A stretch of 64,000 nucleotides of DNA from Litoribaculum gwangyangense (GTDB lineage Bacteria; Bacteroidota; Bacteroidia; Flavobacteriales; Flavobacteriaceae). A program made the position numbers and the translations under genes. Shown one piece after another: positions 63,054-64,000 of the stretch (its first letter is position 1; every line of letters starts with the position of its first letter). Below the pieces are notes generated by a model. It was not told the DNA's origin, did no database searches, and saw nothing but the letters and a program-made list of their open reading frames with translations. The stretch is from positions 245,842 through 309,841 of the forward strand of contig NZ_BAABJW010000005.1 in assembly GCF_039543505.1 (NCBI RefSeq), in the 5' to 3' direction.

Positions 63054-64000
63054 TTATTTACTTCTTATGAAACGTTTAGTAATAATTTGAGTGTTATCAT
63101 TTACCTCTATAAAGTAAACACCAGCTTCTAGATTGTTTACAATAACCTCTTTATTAGTCTTTCCTTGATTCACTATCTGTCCAAGAGTATTTATTATTTT
63201 ATAGGATACTATTTGCAGGCCTTTAGATAACTTAATATTTAAAATATCTCCTCTCACAGGATTTGGATAAAGGGTCAATTCGTTTTTATAAATTGTATTA
63301 TCAACAGTATCCAATACTTTTCCAGATTCAGATGTTGGATTAGATTTTGCAGATGAACCACTACTATTTGAAATTCCTGTGATAATTATTTGATCTATAT
63401 AGATTTGTTCGTTCTTTTTAGAAGTATTACTTTGAATTCTAAACCTACCATTTGTTGATAAATTATAACTTGAAGTATCAATTGTAACTAAAAAGTTGTT
63501 AAAAGTATCACTTTGAAAATCTACACCTGTTAACCAAGTATCTACGATACTAAATCCAGTTCCATCATTATATAATAATGAAAAGCTATCACCATTATTC
63601 AAAGTACTAGCATAGAAATAGAAACTGAATTTAACCTGACTATAAGATGAAAGATTAAATGTAGAGGATGTCATTGAAGATGAAATTCCGTTTCCATCTC
63701 TGAGACGCATTGAAAAACTACCTTCATAAGAATTCGAAGATGAAATTCTGGAACAATCATTTCCTCCTTCAGTCCAACCATCAAGTCCAGTTTCAAAGTA
63801 ACCTTCATGGATGACTATATCTGTTGGTAAACTTGTGACATTCACGGTTCTCGTTACTTGGGTAGCAGCATTACCGGCGGCATCGCTTACGTTGTAAGTT
63901 ATGATATAAGATCCAGGGATGTTAGTATTGACAATATCGCCACCAATGACAATGTTGGCAGTAATATCCCCATCTTTATTATCAGAAGCCGTAGCTCCTT
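63054..64000 (-). CDS. T9SS type A secreted protein, C-terminal part (runs off right edge)
   Basis: The frame is open to the right edge (first full codon at 63998), so the GTG at 63845 is not a start; at least 315 residues are visible. From the left edge of the protein: a DUF5011/Ig-like domain ([20 protein letters not shown] and [14 protein letters not shown]), then a jelly-roll domain with [18 protein letters not shown] and [17 protein letters not shown], a serine-rich linker, and a T9SS type A sorting domain ([20 protein letters not shown] to the end, KRFIRSK). Such tails occur on secreted peptidases, nucleases and glycosidases, so the enzyme part may lie outside the window. Cell-surface or secreted. 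Confidence 0.88.
   Translation of the reverse strand, partial: GATASDNKDGDITANIVIGGDIVNTNIPGSYIITYNVSDAAGNAATQVTRTVNVTSLPTDIVIHEGYFETGLDGWTEGGNDCSRISSSNSYEGSFSMRLRDGNGISSSMTSSTFNLSSYSQVKFSFYFYASTLNNGDSFSLLYNDGTGFSIVDTWLTGVDFQSDTFNNFLVTIDTSSYNLSTNGRFRIQSNTSKKNEQIYIDQIIITGISNSSGSSAKSNPTSESGKVLDTVDNTIYKNELTLYPNPVRGDILNIKLSKGLQIVSYKIINTLGQIVNQGKTNKEVIVNNLEAGVYFIEVNDNTQIITKRFIRSK

Noticed and set aside
63843..63845. GTG start for the last T9SS protein
   Set aside because: The same frame runs open to the right edge and encodes an Ig-like domain, so this is an internal valine.

Overview
The window is about 64 kb of AT-rich chromosome from a member of the Flavobacteriaceae (Bacteroidota), probably marine; the genus cannot be fixed from the sequence. 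The evidence is: type IX secretion (T9SS) sorting domains of both type A and type B; many exact TAnnTTTG -7 boxes (the Bacteroidota promoter element) in front of starts, with no consistent Shine-Dalgarno sequences; lipoproteins with Bacteroidota-style lipoboxes; a mitochondrial-type aconitase; and many genes of families typical of this group (YbbR next to coaE, DUF349, DUF368, TIGR02757, YwqK/MORN). I see no insertion sequence, prophage, CRISPR array, tRNA or rRNA. Most of the window is ordinary core chromosome.

Layout. 1-7.3 kb: the end of recN, fabI, a glycosyltransferase-YbbR-coaE operon and an RprXY-like two-component system. 7.4-11.6 kb (minus): an operon of a BatA/VWA membrane protein, a dihydroorotase homologue that has lost its metal ligands, a small membrane protein and an esterase. 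11.7-16.3 kb: a glycosyltransferase with a Rossmann-like tail, an M61 peptidase and an S10 carboxypeptidase. 16.4-20.9 kb: a MORN-repeat protein, a frameshifted TIGR02757 gene, a lipoprotein, a LolD-like ATPase, folE and two small unknowns. 21-26.3 kb: an outer-membrane biogenesis operon (two parvulin-type PPIases, a related lipoprotein and a MoxR ATPase). 26.4-33 kb: aconitase, mazG and a T9SS type B surface protein with a C-type lectin domain. 33-39 kb (minus): DUF349 protein, aroE, two DUF368 transporters and a TPR protein. 39-47.5 kb (minus): an aminotransferase, an OstA-like protein, purA, a Fur-type regulator, RelA/SpoT and rdgB. 47.6-57.3 kb: hpf, rlmH, nadC, a YihY protein, priA, an orphan LytTR regulator, rpsF-rpsR-rplI, a small flavobacterial protein and hisS. 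57.3-64 kb (minus): two T9SS type A surface proteins, the second running off the right edge.

How the genes work together. Four themes stand out: envelope assembly (PPIases, LolD, OstA, DUF368, YbbR), nucleotide and growth-rate control (RelA/SpoT, PurA, RdgB, MazG, HPF, the pseudo-dihydroorotase), core translation and repair, and secreted adhesins. The points most worth following are: (i) the dihydroorotase homologue with a dismantled active site in an operon with membrane proteins; (ii) a duplicated 60-bp element with two CGAT motifs exactly 20 bp apart, once in front of the large T9SS gene and once behind it, where it heads a possible short terminated RNA; (iii) four genes whose -7 box ends 3-5 nt before the ATG, suggesting leaderless mRNAs; and (iv) the TIGR02757 frameshift in a 7-A run.
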